In this document: piece by piece, positions 11,397 through 24,300 of the stretch | Position numbering within the stretch: the first letter of the stretch is position 1 | Layout of the letters: each line of letters starts with the position of its first letter | DNA from: Telmatactis stephensoni | Taxonomy: Eukaryota > Cnidaria > Anthozoa > Actiniaria > Isophelliidae | Assembly: GCA_029948255.1 (NCBI GenBank) | Contig: JALIZF010001620.1 | Coordinates: 1 to 64,000, forward strand | DNA length: 64,000 bases | Direction: 5' to 3' | The notes under the pieces: model-generated | What the model saw: the letters and a program-made list of their open reading frames with translations, nothing else | Database searches by the model: none | What the model was told of the DNA's origin: nothing | Position numbers and translations under genes: made by a program

Positions 11397-12685
11397 CACC
11401 AAACAGATATAAACTGAAATGGCTGTAGTTACGCAAGTAAGAAGCAAGCATGCTCTAATTCAGCAGATTTTGTATGAGTGTGAAACGGACCACGCTGTAC
11501 TGTAGCCATGCATGTATGTCAGTGCCGTGTTGTTAATAAAAACATTCGAAATTCCTGCTGTAACCGTGCCGTGACCGTGCGGTGCCGTTTTCACAGTCAT
11601 ACGTAATCTACTTTAAAAACAATAAATACAAAAACACGGGTGTGGAGTCGTTGCTATGGTGATCCGGTTATAGTCACGCAAGTATGACGTAAACTTATTG
11701 GCGGGCAAGTACACCATAGAAACTATGACGTTACATTCATGGAAATACAAATAGACCAATCAGAAGATAACTAATTATGAATTCATGTGTTATTCTCTAT
11801 ACATTAAATTATTTATATTAAGATAATTTCTTATCCGCCCCTGAAATTACGAGTTAAATTCTTAGTGTAAACGCCAGGACGAATTTTTTAAAGAAATATA
11901 TGAAAATTAGCTCGCCTAGGGAAATTAGGGGTGAGGGCTGTCTCTGGTACCCAATACAACTTTTCGCCAAATAAATAGGGCTTAAAGCGATTGCCGCACA
12001 AGAGGTCTCTCGCCTGATGGGATTAGACCGAAAAGGAGTTTGGGTAGCACGAAGCAGTTTCCTCTCTTTTCGGCAAGTGAAGTCTTTAGTGTATAAGGTA
12101 TAAGCAAAATGAATCTGAATAACTGTAGGCTTTTGTGCTAAGTAATTTCTACTCCCTATCGGGTGAGTCGAGTAGGCTTTATACTGACAACGTTATTGAA
12201 ATAGGTGTACACTGAATTTCAAGAAGAACATGTTTCGTGTTTGCTGGGCTGGGTCTTAGTGGCATGTTTGTCAGGGGAGGGGGGGACTCTGCATGCCCGT
12301 AAAAACAGGGTGCCCCTTCCCCCCTTGTTGACGAACTCAGCGCTGTCTTAATCAACCAAATACAGGTAATATCTGTTTCACAATGTTTTGGCTAGTTTAT
12401 CCCCTTATCAATTTTTGACTTTTTTCTCCTTGGATAGGATAGATAGTAGCATCCTACCCTCCTCGGGAATTTGTTTTGCCTACATCGGCAATGTCATGCC
12501 AAGGGACTATTATCAGTGAAAATTAGTTACGTATGCCACACCTTGATATTGTAGAATTATTACTGTACATGAAATGATAAATAATTTGTAAACCCAATGG
12601 ATAAGTATCAAACATTAGTATTAAAACTTCCAAACAATTTTCATTATTACCGATGAAGGCCTATATGTCATGAATGCCTGAAAAA
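11397..12685. other. Intergenic DNA, nothing recognised
   Basis: No convincing exon. A purine/pyrimidine-skewed G and C run occurs at about 12,278-12,325. Repeat-like segments cannot be classified by eye. Confidence 0.4.
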
Positions 12686-12872
12686 CAAAACACAGATTTC
12701 GCGACTTTTCGATGTCTCAGACATCATTCTCAAGCGGTCTTTATTTTATTTTGAATATAGATCAGGGGTAATATTATAGCATCCTCTCGGGATTCAACTA
12801 ATCTTACGCGTGGATGACTTAAACAAACACTTTATGTCCGAGACATCGAAACGTCGCGAAATCTGTGTTTTG
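12686..12872. repeat. 187-bp inverted-repeat MITE
   Basis: The ends are inverted: CAAAACACAGATTTCGCGAC..TTTCGATGTCTC on the left and GAGACATCGAAACGTCGCGAA..TGTGTTTTG on the right, arms about 37 bp. There is no coding sequence; flanking AAAAA/TCTTT do not give a clear target duplication. Confidence 0.75.
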
Positions 12873-15800
12873 TCTTTCTTAGTGAAAACTACAACTAAAG
12901 CCAATCTTTTGAGAATGCCTGAAAAGTCTATTTAATTGTAAAATTTAAAATTCTTACTAACTACTTATACTGACATTTCTCCGTAAAGTCAGAAAATAGT
13001 AAATGAACATTTCACAGATTATCGAGGAATATCAACAATACATACTAATTTCAGTGATTAGAAACGCATGAACGATTTCAGCCCGTGCAAATTGAATGGT
13101 CGCCTCGCGTTAATGATCAAAACAAAAATTCTTTTGAGAGTTTTTTAAGTTTTCATTGATCATAGTTAGTTGAAAATCCAAATTATTTAAGTTATCTATT
13201 AATTCTTATCTTTTTCTAGTGAGGAAATGTTGTAATTAATGAGATGAAGAAAATGCATTTTTTCCTTAAACTCACGAAAATTATCAATCTTCGTCCTGTC
13301 TCAATCACGCAAAAACCGGAGTGCCCAAAAATGTTTTTCTTGATTTCGGTAGATCAATCCTAGTGGTCGATCTTTGTTGTGAAATTGTTTCCAGTTCTCG
13401 TTGCACTTTCGAGAAAATCGCCTTTTACGGTCGGTATGTTCAAAGCATTTTCCAATTAGCTGTCTGCAAAGTATTTTCAAAAATTCACCAAATATTTTAT
13501 GTGCAGTTAATGTTAATATTTTTAACATAAAATTGACCTATAAAGGTGAAATAAATAAATATTGAGAGATCTGTTCGTTAAATGCAAAGCACGCGCTGTG
13601 AGAGCTCCCGATAGAAGCCCTAATTTTGCATTGAAAATTTGAGATTTTTGTAAAATTTGAGGGTGTTCAAAGAATGATCGCTCAAAAATCGAATAATTGC
13701 ACTTGCTTAAAAATTTTGCGATTTTTATTTGTCCAATGAGTTAGTCTTTTTACATGGTAAGTATCAAGTAAATCTGTTGATATGCGAAATTTGAGTGGTC
13801 GGATCTTAGACGTACTGCCTCTTAAAGTTTATCACTATAAAAAGGGCCAAAAACTATCTAGATTGTACATTTTTGCGAGAGCCCGATTCGGCAAACTTGC
13901 AGCCTGACTGATAATGAAAATGAATTCACGCGTTGGTCACGAAACACAGTCACGGCCTTGAAAAAAACCTGAAAATGCCAAGTCCTAAAATTGTTTTTGT
14001 GGTAAAAAATCAAATCGAAGTCGCTTTTCTATGGCCTGTACTTTTGTCAACAATAAAAGTTGCATGCGTCGGAAATTATCAAAACTTTGCAGTGAAACCA
14101 CTTGCTACGATCGTGCATGGTCCCACACTTGAGTTTTGATCATTTCTGTCGCAATATTTATTGCCAATAAGAGTATAGATCATAGAAAAACGACTTCAAT
14201 TTGTGAAATGAAAAAGACCGCTTGCATGTATTCGATGAAACAGGCTGACTACCGCTAGTGCTACTAGTGCAGGCATATCGTGCACAAAAAGTGCAGAATT
14301 GTTCAGTTTTTTGCTACAAGCATGAAAATTGGCACAATGATAGAAGACAACATGCTGACTAATTCCTGATATAGCGCCACGCCCAAAAATCAATACTTCC
14401 AGTTTTACACATGTGGAATTAATTTTCACTTGAAATTAAATACAATTGTTGCATTAACAAGCTGTTCCATGAAATGTGATAATTCTTTACAAGTACTGTT
14501 CCTTCTACCCAACTGACTATAGTGCCCCACCCTATTCCTCGTACTTCCAGTTTTATGTAAATGGCTTTAATTAAATTCAAAATTACTGAAAATAACCGTT
14601 TTCTACAATGCTATCACTACCAACTAATCCAAATTGGTCTAATGATGTATGCCCTTTTCATTTCATGCACTGCCACACCCTAAACTTAGTACTGCCAGTA
14701 TAGATACATAGGAATACCTCAAGTCTCTCAAGTATCAAAATTATTCACCTTGTTTTAAAGTCAAAGAGATAGAATAATAGACGGATATGATTGAAACAAC
14801 GCAATGTGAACATCATGCAAACATGGCAACGCCTTTTCAAAAGTACTTAATAATAATAATAATAGTAATAGTAATAATTACTTTGGAATTGATGATCTGG
14901 AATTAGGTTTGGGTATATGCTAATCTGACATCCTTCTGAACGTAGGAATTCCTGCATAAAGGCCACTGTTATTGCACTTCACTCGTAACAATCAATAATT
15001 CTCACTATTTTATAATTTTCCACATAAAGAAAACCCGTTCACAATAGCCTGATCAATTACACATGATTGTGAAGACCCAGTTTAATACAGAATGTCTCCA
15101 GGGTTGATGTAATGTGGAGCGAATCGGAAATACCAGACACATTTTGAACGGTTTGGTACGCCATATGTCTCAGTGCTTCAGCTAGGCAAAGTCGTGTCGT
15201 GTTTCTTGGTGAGGCCACGATCACTTTAGCTCGAATTACATAAACAACCTACGTCTTCAGGGTATTTGTTTTTATGGTTGTAGCCCCACAAACAGCAAGG
15301 AGAACCTATCCGAACAAACAAAAGAAAATTTTTCTCTGTGTGTGCAGCAAAATATCGCTATGAATATAAAATCTCACGTACTAGACATTATGTAGTGAAA
15401 CGCAATTGACGGTCACTTGTCATAGACATAACAAGCGGGTCAGACTTGTATTATTGAGGTCACAGCCGTGCTCGGACTGGCTCCTGACTGTCTATTGCTT
15501 CAGATCAAAATGATAGATAAAATTCTAACTTTAAATCTCTCCTTTTATTCTATCTGGAGTATTAGTTACCGAGAGGTCTAATTGTTTTAGTATTCACCAA
15601 CATTGGGCCAAAGGTGAATGAGACTAAACAAAACAGAGAGAGAGAAATGTTTTATTGATATTATTACTCGCGCTTCCTCTCAACTCGGGCTATCACCAAT
15701 AGCCCGAGGTTAGGGAGCCAATCAGAATGCAGGATTTGTCAGTTAGCCTGCGTAGCGGCCCTGGGGAGGGGAAGGGAGGGGGAAAAGAGGAAGGAGGGGA

Positions 15801-16727
15801 GGGGGAGGGGGACTGGAGATTACAAGATTTGAAACTTAATAAAAAAACAAACAGTAGGCGCACTAATTTCGTGCCGAGTTATAAATTAAAAAATCAGAAC
15901 TACCTGAGGCGACATGGATTTTAAAATTTCGCTGACGCGAATCTCTCCTACAGCTACAACTAGAATTTCTACCTCAAAATAGTCTTGACTTTTATAAATC
16001 TGAAGTTATCCGAGGGCAGTTTCTGGTAGAATTCGAACTGATGTCCAGCTCTGAAATAGCGCTGACAGCGAGTCGCTGCATGTCGTTTGATATCAGCCAG
16101 ATTGTTTCCCTTCTTCTCCTCTCCCCCCCCCCCCCCTTAACCGCCCGCCTCCCGTGCAGTCACGCCTGTTTTTATACGACAACGTGCATCATATCACACT
16201 CCCATGCACCGTGAATCTTCATTCTCAAATTACGTGTTGGATTCTTTACTCAAGTCTAAAAGTCCCAAAATGTTTTTTTTTCAAAACACCGTCGCTTTTC
16301 AGTTTTATGGGTTCGTAACAAAAGACATGTGGGATGATGTAGGGAGAAACTTGGATTCCGAAACGTTCTAGTTACGTGTGCGGCCGCGCACTGCTTTTCC
16401 TTCAATTAACAACAAGAGCTAACAAGGCGTACTTTCACATTTTTGGTTAACTCGGTGAGAAACATTATCGCCCTAGCTGGAGATTGTATTCTCTCTGTCG
16501 TCTCTACTACACCTATATACACACACATTTGTGTAGCCCGAAAAAAAACCCACTCAGTGCGTCTACTTACCTATATTGTATGACTTTGTATATCGGACTA
16601 TCGTGACAGCCAAATTATTTACATTTTTTGACATGTTCAATTATTAAACTAAAGGCAAATAGAATTCAACCACACACAGTGTTAAATCTCTCATTTTATT
16701 CTATCGATCTCAAGAACTGAATATCTT
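12873..16727. other. Intergenic DNA with simple repeats
   Basis: Nothing coding is supported. Contains an (AAT)n tract near 14,850, a short hairpin CGGGCTAT-CACCA-ATAGCCCG at about 15,686, a G-rich GGGGAGGGGGA segment at 15,761-15,812 and a poly-C run at about 16,122-16,136. Short frames here encode biased peptides derived from these tracts. Confidence 0.45.
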
Positions 16728-17404
16728 GACACAATTGACAAATACTGTATTTTTTCCTTCATGTTTCGGATGTTTTATGTATGAATAAAAGACGTTACCT
16801 CACCAAACGCGCAATCAAGGTCAAGTTCCATGCAATGGTCTGCTTCAGAATTCCAATATTACAATTCAGTACAAAAACCTCTCAAGATCTCTTGTCATGA
16901 ATGCCTGAATGAGGAATATAATTGACTTGCTTCTATGTGTGTTCGTTTAGCAACATGTAGGATGAGAAATTCGTAGATTTCCAGCTCATAGGAAATAGTT
17001 CTTATCGCGAGGGCCTCCTTTGGAGTACTCCAATTAGAATTGGATATTTGGTCAAAGTATTGGAGATGAAGCTCAAAATAACAGCCCATTCTGAAGCTCT
17101 TATAAGTGTCTAGGTATATCTCGAGTTAAAAGCTCCATTTTACGATGTATTATTCCTAGAAGAGCCTGTCTCTGAAAGCTATTTTCTTTGTAGTCGGCCA
17201 TCTTGCATTCCTAAAGTTCCTCACTGGCGTTCTCTACGAAGAGTAGGTGATGAATGAAGGGCATTGTTTCTTACGCTCTTAACCAATCAGGAGTGAATCA
17301 CGTGATCGATTGCGCAAGAATGGCCTTTTCTCGAGACGAAATCAGAAAAAAACATTTGCAGTTTATAACTCGTTCCCGGCCTACGGCCTGGGCACGAGTA
17401 ATAA
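16728..17404 (+). repeat. Direct repeat, copy A (about 0.67 kb)
   Basis: This segment matches 18,772-19,426 over its whole length in the same orientation. Shared blocks include TTTCGGATGTT, ATGAATAAAAGACGTTAC, GAGGAATATAATTGACTTGC, TTCGTAG..TTTCCAGCTCATAGG and TTTATAACTCGTTCCCGGCC. It ends in an imperfect palindrome around GGCCTACGGCC. No gene seen. It may be a dispersed non-autonomous element whose two copies lie about 2.0 kb apart. Confidence 0.7.
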
Positions 17405-18771
17405 AGTTGATACCCAATGCATATGACCTAAACACTTTTACATGTGTGGGATGCATTTGGTGAACTGGTATGGCTTACTGCGCATGTTTCTGACATAAAC
17501 TGGCATAATTGAACAACAAAAATTTCTCTGTTTTAGACATTAATGAAATTTTGAAAACCTCACCAATGTAAAGATAAGTCATTTATCGGCCTTCAGCTCA
17601 TGGTTATGTGTATACATTGCTGTTGATTATCAGAAAATAGTATAAAATCTGGTCTGTTCTGCCAAAAGTCCAACAACATTAATTGATCATTGATAAAGTA
17701 CTGTATATAAAATGTATCTTTCCATCAAGAACTGTCAATATGGAAATATTGCTGTAACAGAAACAAATTGAATTGATAGAAATTTGGTTTTTGGTAAAAA
17801 ATATATATATATAAATTAAATAGTTAAACCCCACATATAAGAACCTGTTGGAATTTGTTTGGCTAAACAGGTTCTAATATTTTGGGGTATCACACAACCC
17901 CCTCGCTTCAGGCCGATAACCCTCTTTAAACAATGCTATTTTTGTGCAAATTATATTGGTTCTTTTTTGTTATTTTAATTGTAAAATATTCCAGAAAATA
18001 CCTATATTTCCACCATGGAAGGCATATGTAAATGCCTCCAACCACCTAGAATTCCCAAATTTTTCACATACAAACTCTATAATTTTGTTGGTGGGGTATA
18101 AATAATTTCTGGACCTAGACATTGGTAATGTTTGCAGTACTAAAAAGTACTGGTACACTTTTAGTTCTTTTAACATGTAAAACAGATATTAGTCCACTAC
18201 AAATTTGTAGAACCACTTTCAATATAGTGGATGAGTGTTAGCAGACAATGGTGGTGAAGTTGAGGCTCAGAGAAAACAATTTTCTTCTCCATTGTTTCCC
18301 TCAAGCCACATTTATAAATTTCTTTATATGTGTGATTGTTCAACATTTGTTTTGATAAGACCATTGGACATTGAGTATTAAATTTTGTTTCAAGGGTCAA
18401 GTGCACTCACTCTATTATAAAGACTAGACGCACACGTGCGTTCACTCGTGCCTATGCCTGGAGCCCTTTTTAAGAGAGGCTCCAATGACCGGCTCCGTTC
18501 GTACTCTTCCCCTAGCCGTTTCACGCATTCTTCACCATTCCGGGAAATAGCTAACCGTAACAAATGACCTTTTTTGAATCGGCTAACTTAAACTAAAAAA
18601 TATCTTGATTAGTTAGTTTGTCTGTCAACAGCTATTAGTGCCTTTGTCTTTCTATTATCATGCATAGGTATTAGATATCTCCAACATGCAAAAATATACC
18701 AGTTTTATATTCAACTTCTTATTTCACTATATATCTCAATTGTTTGCTGTAAAGACTTCTACAACGGCATA
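17405..18771. other. Spacer between the two direct repeats
   Basis: Nothing recognised: an (AT)n tract near 17,801 and a GCACACGTGC E-box-like palindrome near 18,430. No integrase, RT or transposase frame is present, which argues against reading the flanks as LTRs of one element. Confidence 0.45.
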
Positions 18772-19426
18772 TTTGACACAATAACAAATCGTGTATTTTT
18801 TCGTTCATGTTTCGGATGTTATATATATGAATAAAAGACGTTACGTGACCAAACGCGAAATACAAGGTCAATGGAATCTAGTTTCATGCCATTCCGATAT
18901 TAAATTAAAATTCACTACAAAAACCTCTCAAGATCTCTTGAATGCTTGAATGAGGAATATAATTGACTTGCTTCTATGTATGTTCGTTTAGCAACATGTA
19001 GGATGAGAAATTCGTAGTTTTCCAGCTCATAGGAAATAGTCGTTATCGCGAGGGCCTCGGCTTTCAAGTACTCCATTTAGAGTTCGATATTTGGTCAAAG
19101 TATTGGAGATGAAGCTCAAAATAACAGCCCATCCTGAAACTCTTATAAGTATATAGGTATTTCTCGAGTTAAAAGCTCCAAATTACATTGTTCTACTGCA
19201 GGAAAAGCCCGTCTCTGAAAGCTATTTTCTTTGTAGTCGGCCATCTTGCATTCCTAAAGTTCCTGGTTTGCGTTCGCTGTCGCTCAAAGGTGATGAATGA
19301 AGGGCATTGTTTTTACGTTCTTAACCAATCAGAAGTCCCTCAGGACGAACACAGGAAAAAAAAAAAAAAAAACATTTGCAGTTTATAACTCGTTCCCGGC
19401 CTAAAGGCCTGGGCACGAGTAATAAT
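18772..19426 (+). repeat. Direct repeat, copy B (about 0.66 kb)
   Basis: Second copy of the segment at 16,728-17,404, with scattered substitutions, an expanded poly-A tract at 19,358-19,373 and the terminal palindrome ACTCGTTCCCGGCCT/AGGCCTGGGCACGAGT. The level of divergence suggests independent insertion or an old duplication. Confidence 0.7.
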
Positions 19427-21362
19427 TGCTGGGAGCGAAGCGAGCAGCAACACTATTCTTGGTGTGGGATTCCTGTGCAATTAATGACGTCACCTTAATA
19501 TTGATCCGCGAACTCGATTTTTATGTACGGTGGTATGTTCATGGCGAACCTTGACGTCACAGGGATGAATTGGGATTCCTGTGCGATCCCATTCGAGAGG
19601 TTTTATGTTTCTCGAAGTATAAATGAAAACCACAAAATGCTAAGTGATATTTTTTCGAGAGGGCAATGTTCTGTTACGGGTCATTTTGCGTATTACTGTT
19701 CGAATCGAAGCTCGTCTACGGGCCGAATCAATTCAAGTCAAGAAAATAAGTATGAAGTGAGGTCGCGCTGAGAATCTCTGCAATATATTTGGTTACTCTA
19801 TGAAAGAAAATTTTATACTTTGTATGTGATGGAATTGTATTTATCATTCGTTTGATATAAAGCGTCAAATAGTACAGTAGACAATGCGGCATCTTTGACC
19901 GTGATGCAACGTACAACTATAACTTTTTAAAATCAGTTAGTTTTATAATCATTGCCAACGCTAGCCGTTTGTGATTGTTTGAAAAATTCCTGAAAATTGC
20001 TTTACTCAAAGTGCTAAATCAGTTTTGAACTGTGTGTGTTCGACACTGATCCTGGAGAATTATGTTCTGTAGTTCAATATTGAAGGTCAACTAGCAGTGT
20101 TCGTCACACAACGCACAGGAGATAGACAAGAAACATTTCATATATCAGAGAAAGCGGTGTACTTTCGTGAGTTTTAGGGGAACAGTTCTGCTAACGTGGA
20201 CACACCAGCTGTTTTCTGCTCGCAGCACTTCACTTTCTATTAGAAATGGCTAGTTATAAAAGCTATTCTAGTCCATGCGTACACGTAGTTTTGAAAGATC
20301 CCAATGTATGTGAAGTCAAAACTAATATTTAAATACAGACTTTCTTTGCAGTGGAATATATCTAAGCTTATATTGAGTCCTCTTTCGTGTCTTTTTGCTA
20401 AATGTGCTTTTTGAACTGTTAATTCGACAAGAATGCAGTCCGATAAGGTATTCCAAGGAGAGTGAATTGAACAATGGCAGCGTTGTTGGTACCCTGGACG
20501 CATGGAAATCTCACTTATGCGAAATAGTTTTCCTGCACTCTGTCAAAAATACCCACTTCTTGCAGTCAACAATCGATAATCGATCAGCACTGAACTTGAT
20601 TTCATTTGAAAAACTTACATTTATCGACATCAGTTAAAGATAGCTTTGTTCTTCTCAAACACCCTTTATCGATTTTAACCTTATGTGAGTCTGGTTTCTT
20701 TCGTTGATGATTTAAGTAGTGAGACTTAGGTCCTAGGTCAGGCATAATTCAAGGAGAAAGAGCCGTACTACAACTCCGAGTATGTATGACCGCATGTAGA
20801 GTTTTTTCTGACGAATTTCAAAGCCAAAACTATCGATTGCTGTTACTCGTGTAGAACCTCCACTTCGAATTCTATGAAGTTTCTTAGTGCACACTGATGT
20901 TCGTTTATGAAAACAGATGACACATTTTAGTGCCTTTTGTAGTTCCAACAGCAAGGCAATTCTTCCCCGAGTCGGCCATTTTGATTCTGCTATTGTTCTT
21001 GCTAGAGTTGCCATGACTACGAGATCCCTTAATTCTGATTGGACAGAATTTGTGTTTACAATAACATTAAAAAGGTCGTCAAAAAAGGGTACTTTTCCGG
21101 ACTGATGTTATACTCTCTAGCCATATCAATGTATGTTACTTGTATATATGCAATAGTTTTTTTTCTGTGTATCATGCCCCTATTGGAAATCTGTATATTC
21201 CATTAATAGGTTTATATCAACAGAATTGATGAAATCGTATTTTTTTATCATATCTATAAATAGTGCTCTTGCGTCATCACTGATTTGCATATGTATTCTA
21301 GGGGTCAGCGAGTAATTTTAATTGCGTAGTCAGTTGGTGAATTGCATCTTTGCGAGCACAAA
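19427..21362. other. 5' flank of the TPR gene; possible degraded exon
   Basis: Mostly non-coding. On the minus strand at 21,014-20,733 an open stretch of 93 codons includes a run of basic residues with several Cys (around KALKCVICF), beside a Kozak-like ATGGCCGAC in a different frame. It could be an exon remnant but splice sites are not convincing. The TPR gene begins at the end of this interval. Confidence 0.35.
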
Positions 21363-24300
21363 ATGTCTGCATTAAGCATCGGATTATCAACTTTTAACAG
21401 CTGTAACAAGGCTGGATCCATTCCACATTTTACCCAGCATCTTACCCGTTATCCAAATGATTATGTGGCTTTAACATGGCGGGGTCGAGCTTACAGCATC
21501 ATAGGAAAAGCTGCGGAAGCCAAAGCAGATTTCCAGAAAGCTTATCGTGTGAGTTATGGTCCTCAGAAACTTCTTGCTCATGCACATATAGAGCACATCG
21601 ATGGAAATGTGGAACAGAAGGCTGCCATTCTCCAAATTACCACAAGACAATACCCAAATTTTTCTGAAGGATGGTATGACCTTGGAAGCCATACTTTTAA
21701 TGTCGAAGGGAAAGTTGAACCTTCTTTGCAATATCTGGGAAGAGCAAATCAACTCGCAGCAATCAATTTTGAGACTAAGGAGCCATGGTTCGCTTGGTGT
21801 AATCAGACGATTGGAGACATTTATTTGTATGAAAAACAACAAATAAATGAAGCAAGAAGGCATTATGAAACAGCTGTTCACTCATGCAACACTCTGACCA
21901 TCGGTCATCTTGGACTGAGCAGATGCGACATATTAAGCGCTAATATTGCCAGAGCCAAGACGAGTTTCCTGACGGCAAAGCGCCTAAACCCAGTGCTAGT
22001 AAAATGGAAAAATTTTGATGACTTTTGTCAGCATGTCTATGCAAAACAAATTATTGTTTCGTTTTCACAATTTTTTCGGGCTGCATCAAGTTTCCTCAAG
22101 CCATTACAGTACTCAGCTGGTGCAAGATATCAAGCGCCGTCAAGTTCCCACCAGCCATCGCAGTACTCAGCTGGTGCAAGATATCGAGCGCCGTCAAGTT
22201 CCCACCAATCATCGCAGTACTCAGCTGGCGCAAAATCTCAAGTGCCGTCAAGTACCCAACAGCAATTACAACCCTCAGCTGGTCCAAGATCTCGAGATCA
22301 GAGCGGTAGATCTCTCAGTGGTCGTGAAAGTGGAAAATCCGGGGGCTCAAGTGGGATAGGTGGACAGGGAAAAGGAGGATCGAATGATGGGAACGGCGGC
22401 GATGACAACAACAGTGATGGTAGGTAAAATATTAATATCAAAGAAGTAGATAGGTATAATCTCGAGATATATATTAAAGATAGCGTATTGCAAAAGTTCT
22501 GACACATTTGACAATCTATAAATACTATTTATAATATATTAAAAGTGACAAATATATTATGCGAGAACTTCGCACTTTTGATTAAAAGCGGCTTAACAAG
22601 TTGAAAACTATTTTTGCACTTTTGCACTATTGGATTTTTTTTTAAATTGTTCAGTTTTGGTCATTTTTTGTGTTTTTTATATGAAAAATGTCCAATTTGG
22701 TGTTCACAACGAAATCCCTCAATTCTTCAAATTGAAACATGTCCTTGATTGAGACATTTTTCCTATTATTAACAGATGTTGGTACATGAAATTTGAACAA
22801 AAAGTGGACATTGTCATTTACATTGTAAAATGAATTTTTAAGATGTAGTTAAAATCAACACAAAAACAATTTTCATCCAACAGCTCAAACTTTTTATTTC
22901 CAATTTTGGGCATGTGGTTGAAACCAAGGTTTACATATCAATTAGATGATCAATATCAGACACATGTGCAAGTTAACAAAGTGATAAATGTCACTAAATC
23001 AATCATTTTATTAAAACTTAAATCCCAGCAATGTTATTTTTGTAAAAAATGTCCATAATGGAACCAACTATCACTTGCCCCAAGAGAAAATGCTTGTGAT
23101 ATTGATAATTGTACAAAAAGTGGAATATTATGTAGAAAATGCCTGAATTGACATCTTCAAGTCAATATAGGTTGAATTCATGGCATATATCTACGCTGTG
23201 ACATATACAAAAAGTCGAAAACCATGTATGCACAACTAAAGTGGACAAAGTCAAGAATCAAGTGTATAGAGACCTATGTAAAACCAGATATACGAAGTGC
23301 ATAGATCTATGCATCATTATAAGGCCAATGCCAAACAAATCAAGTGCATAGATCTATGCACCTCTATATAAAAAAGCCCAAATTATATCAAGTGCATAGA
23401 TCTATGCACCTCTATCTAAAAAAGCCCAATATCAAGTGCATAGATCTATGCACCTCTATATAAAAAAGGCCAATATCAAGTGCATAGATCTATGCACCTC
23501 TATATAAAAAAGGCCAAATATCAAGTGCATAGATCTATGCACCTCTATATAAAAAAGCCCAAATACCAAGTGCATAGATCTATGCACCTCTATATAAAAA
23601 AGCCCAATATCAAGTGCATAGATCTATGCACCACTTATGAAAAAAGTCAAATATCAAGTGCATAGATCTATGCACCACTATATGAAAAAATTCAAATATC
23701 AAGTGCATAGATCTATGCACCACTATATGGAAAAAGCCAAGTATCAGTAGTTTTGAAACTAGCATTCAACCGGAGATCAATCAAATCACTTAATTGATGC
23801 AAATGGCGATTCCCGTTCTAAAACAGGAGAAAAGTACTTGATATGCACGACAAAAGTCTTAAATTTAATTTAATACTTAGTTCCACAACCAAAGAATCGG
23901 CATTGGACATCTCTGAAGGTGATGAAGTACTATCCATATCAATTCTTGGACCACATCACTAAAACTAAAGTGTACATGTCCCTCCAAATCTGATGGCCGA
24001 GAAAAGGTAGACTGGCCTTCTTTATCTTCTGCAGCGGTATGAAACATCATTTTGCAAAAACGTCCTTCAAAACGAAGTTGGATTCCATGTTTTGATCTGT
24101 AAAAATTTTTTTCAATGTTAAAACAATATCAAGCCACCTTGCATGGACAAAAATTAATAGTGAGGAGGGCATTTAGCCTATAAAATTTGATCAAAATCGT
24201 ATTTTTTTCGATCGTCCAAACTATAAACTTTGTAAAGGCTCAAAACGGCTCGTCAAAAATGCATTTGTTGGAATCATTGTGAGGTTTAAGTAATAATCTT

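Noticed and set aside
16728..19426. An LTR retrotransposon with the 0.67-kb direct repeats as LTRs
   Set aside because: No TG..CA ends recognised, no primer-binding site or gag/pol frames in the 1.37-kb interior, and the copies are diverged.
23480..23665. Open frames reading MHRSMHLYIKK repeats in the palindrome arrays (also in units 2 and 3)
   Set aside because: They are created by translating the 44-bp repeat; no start context, and both strands give similar frames.
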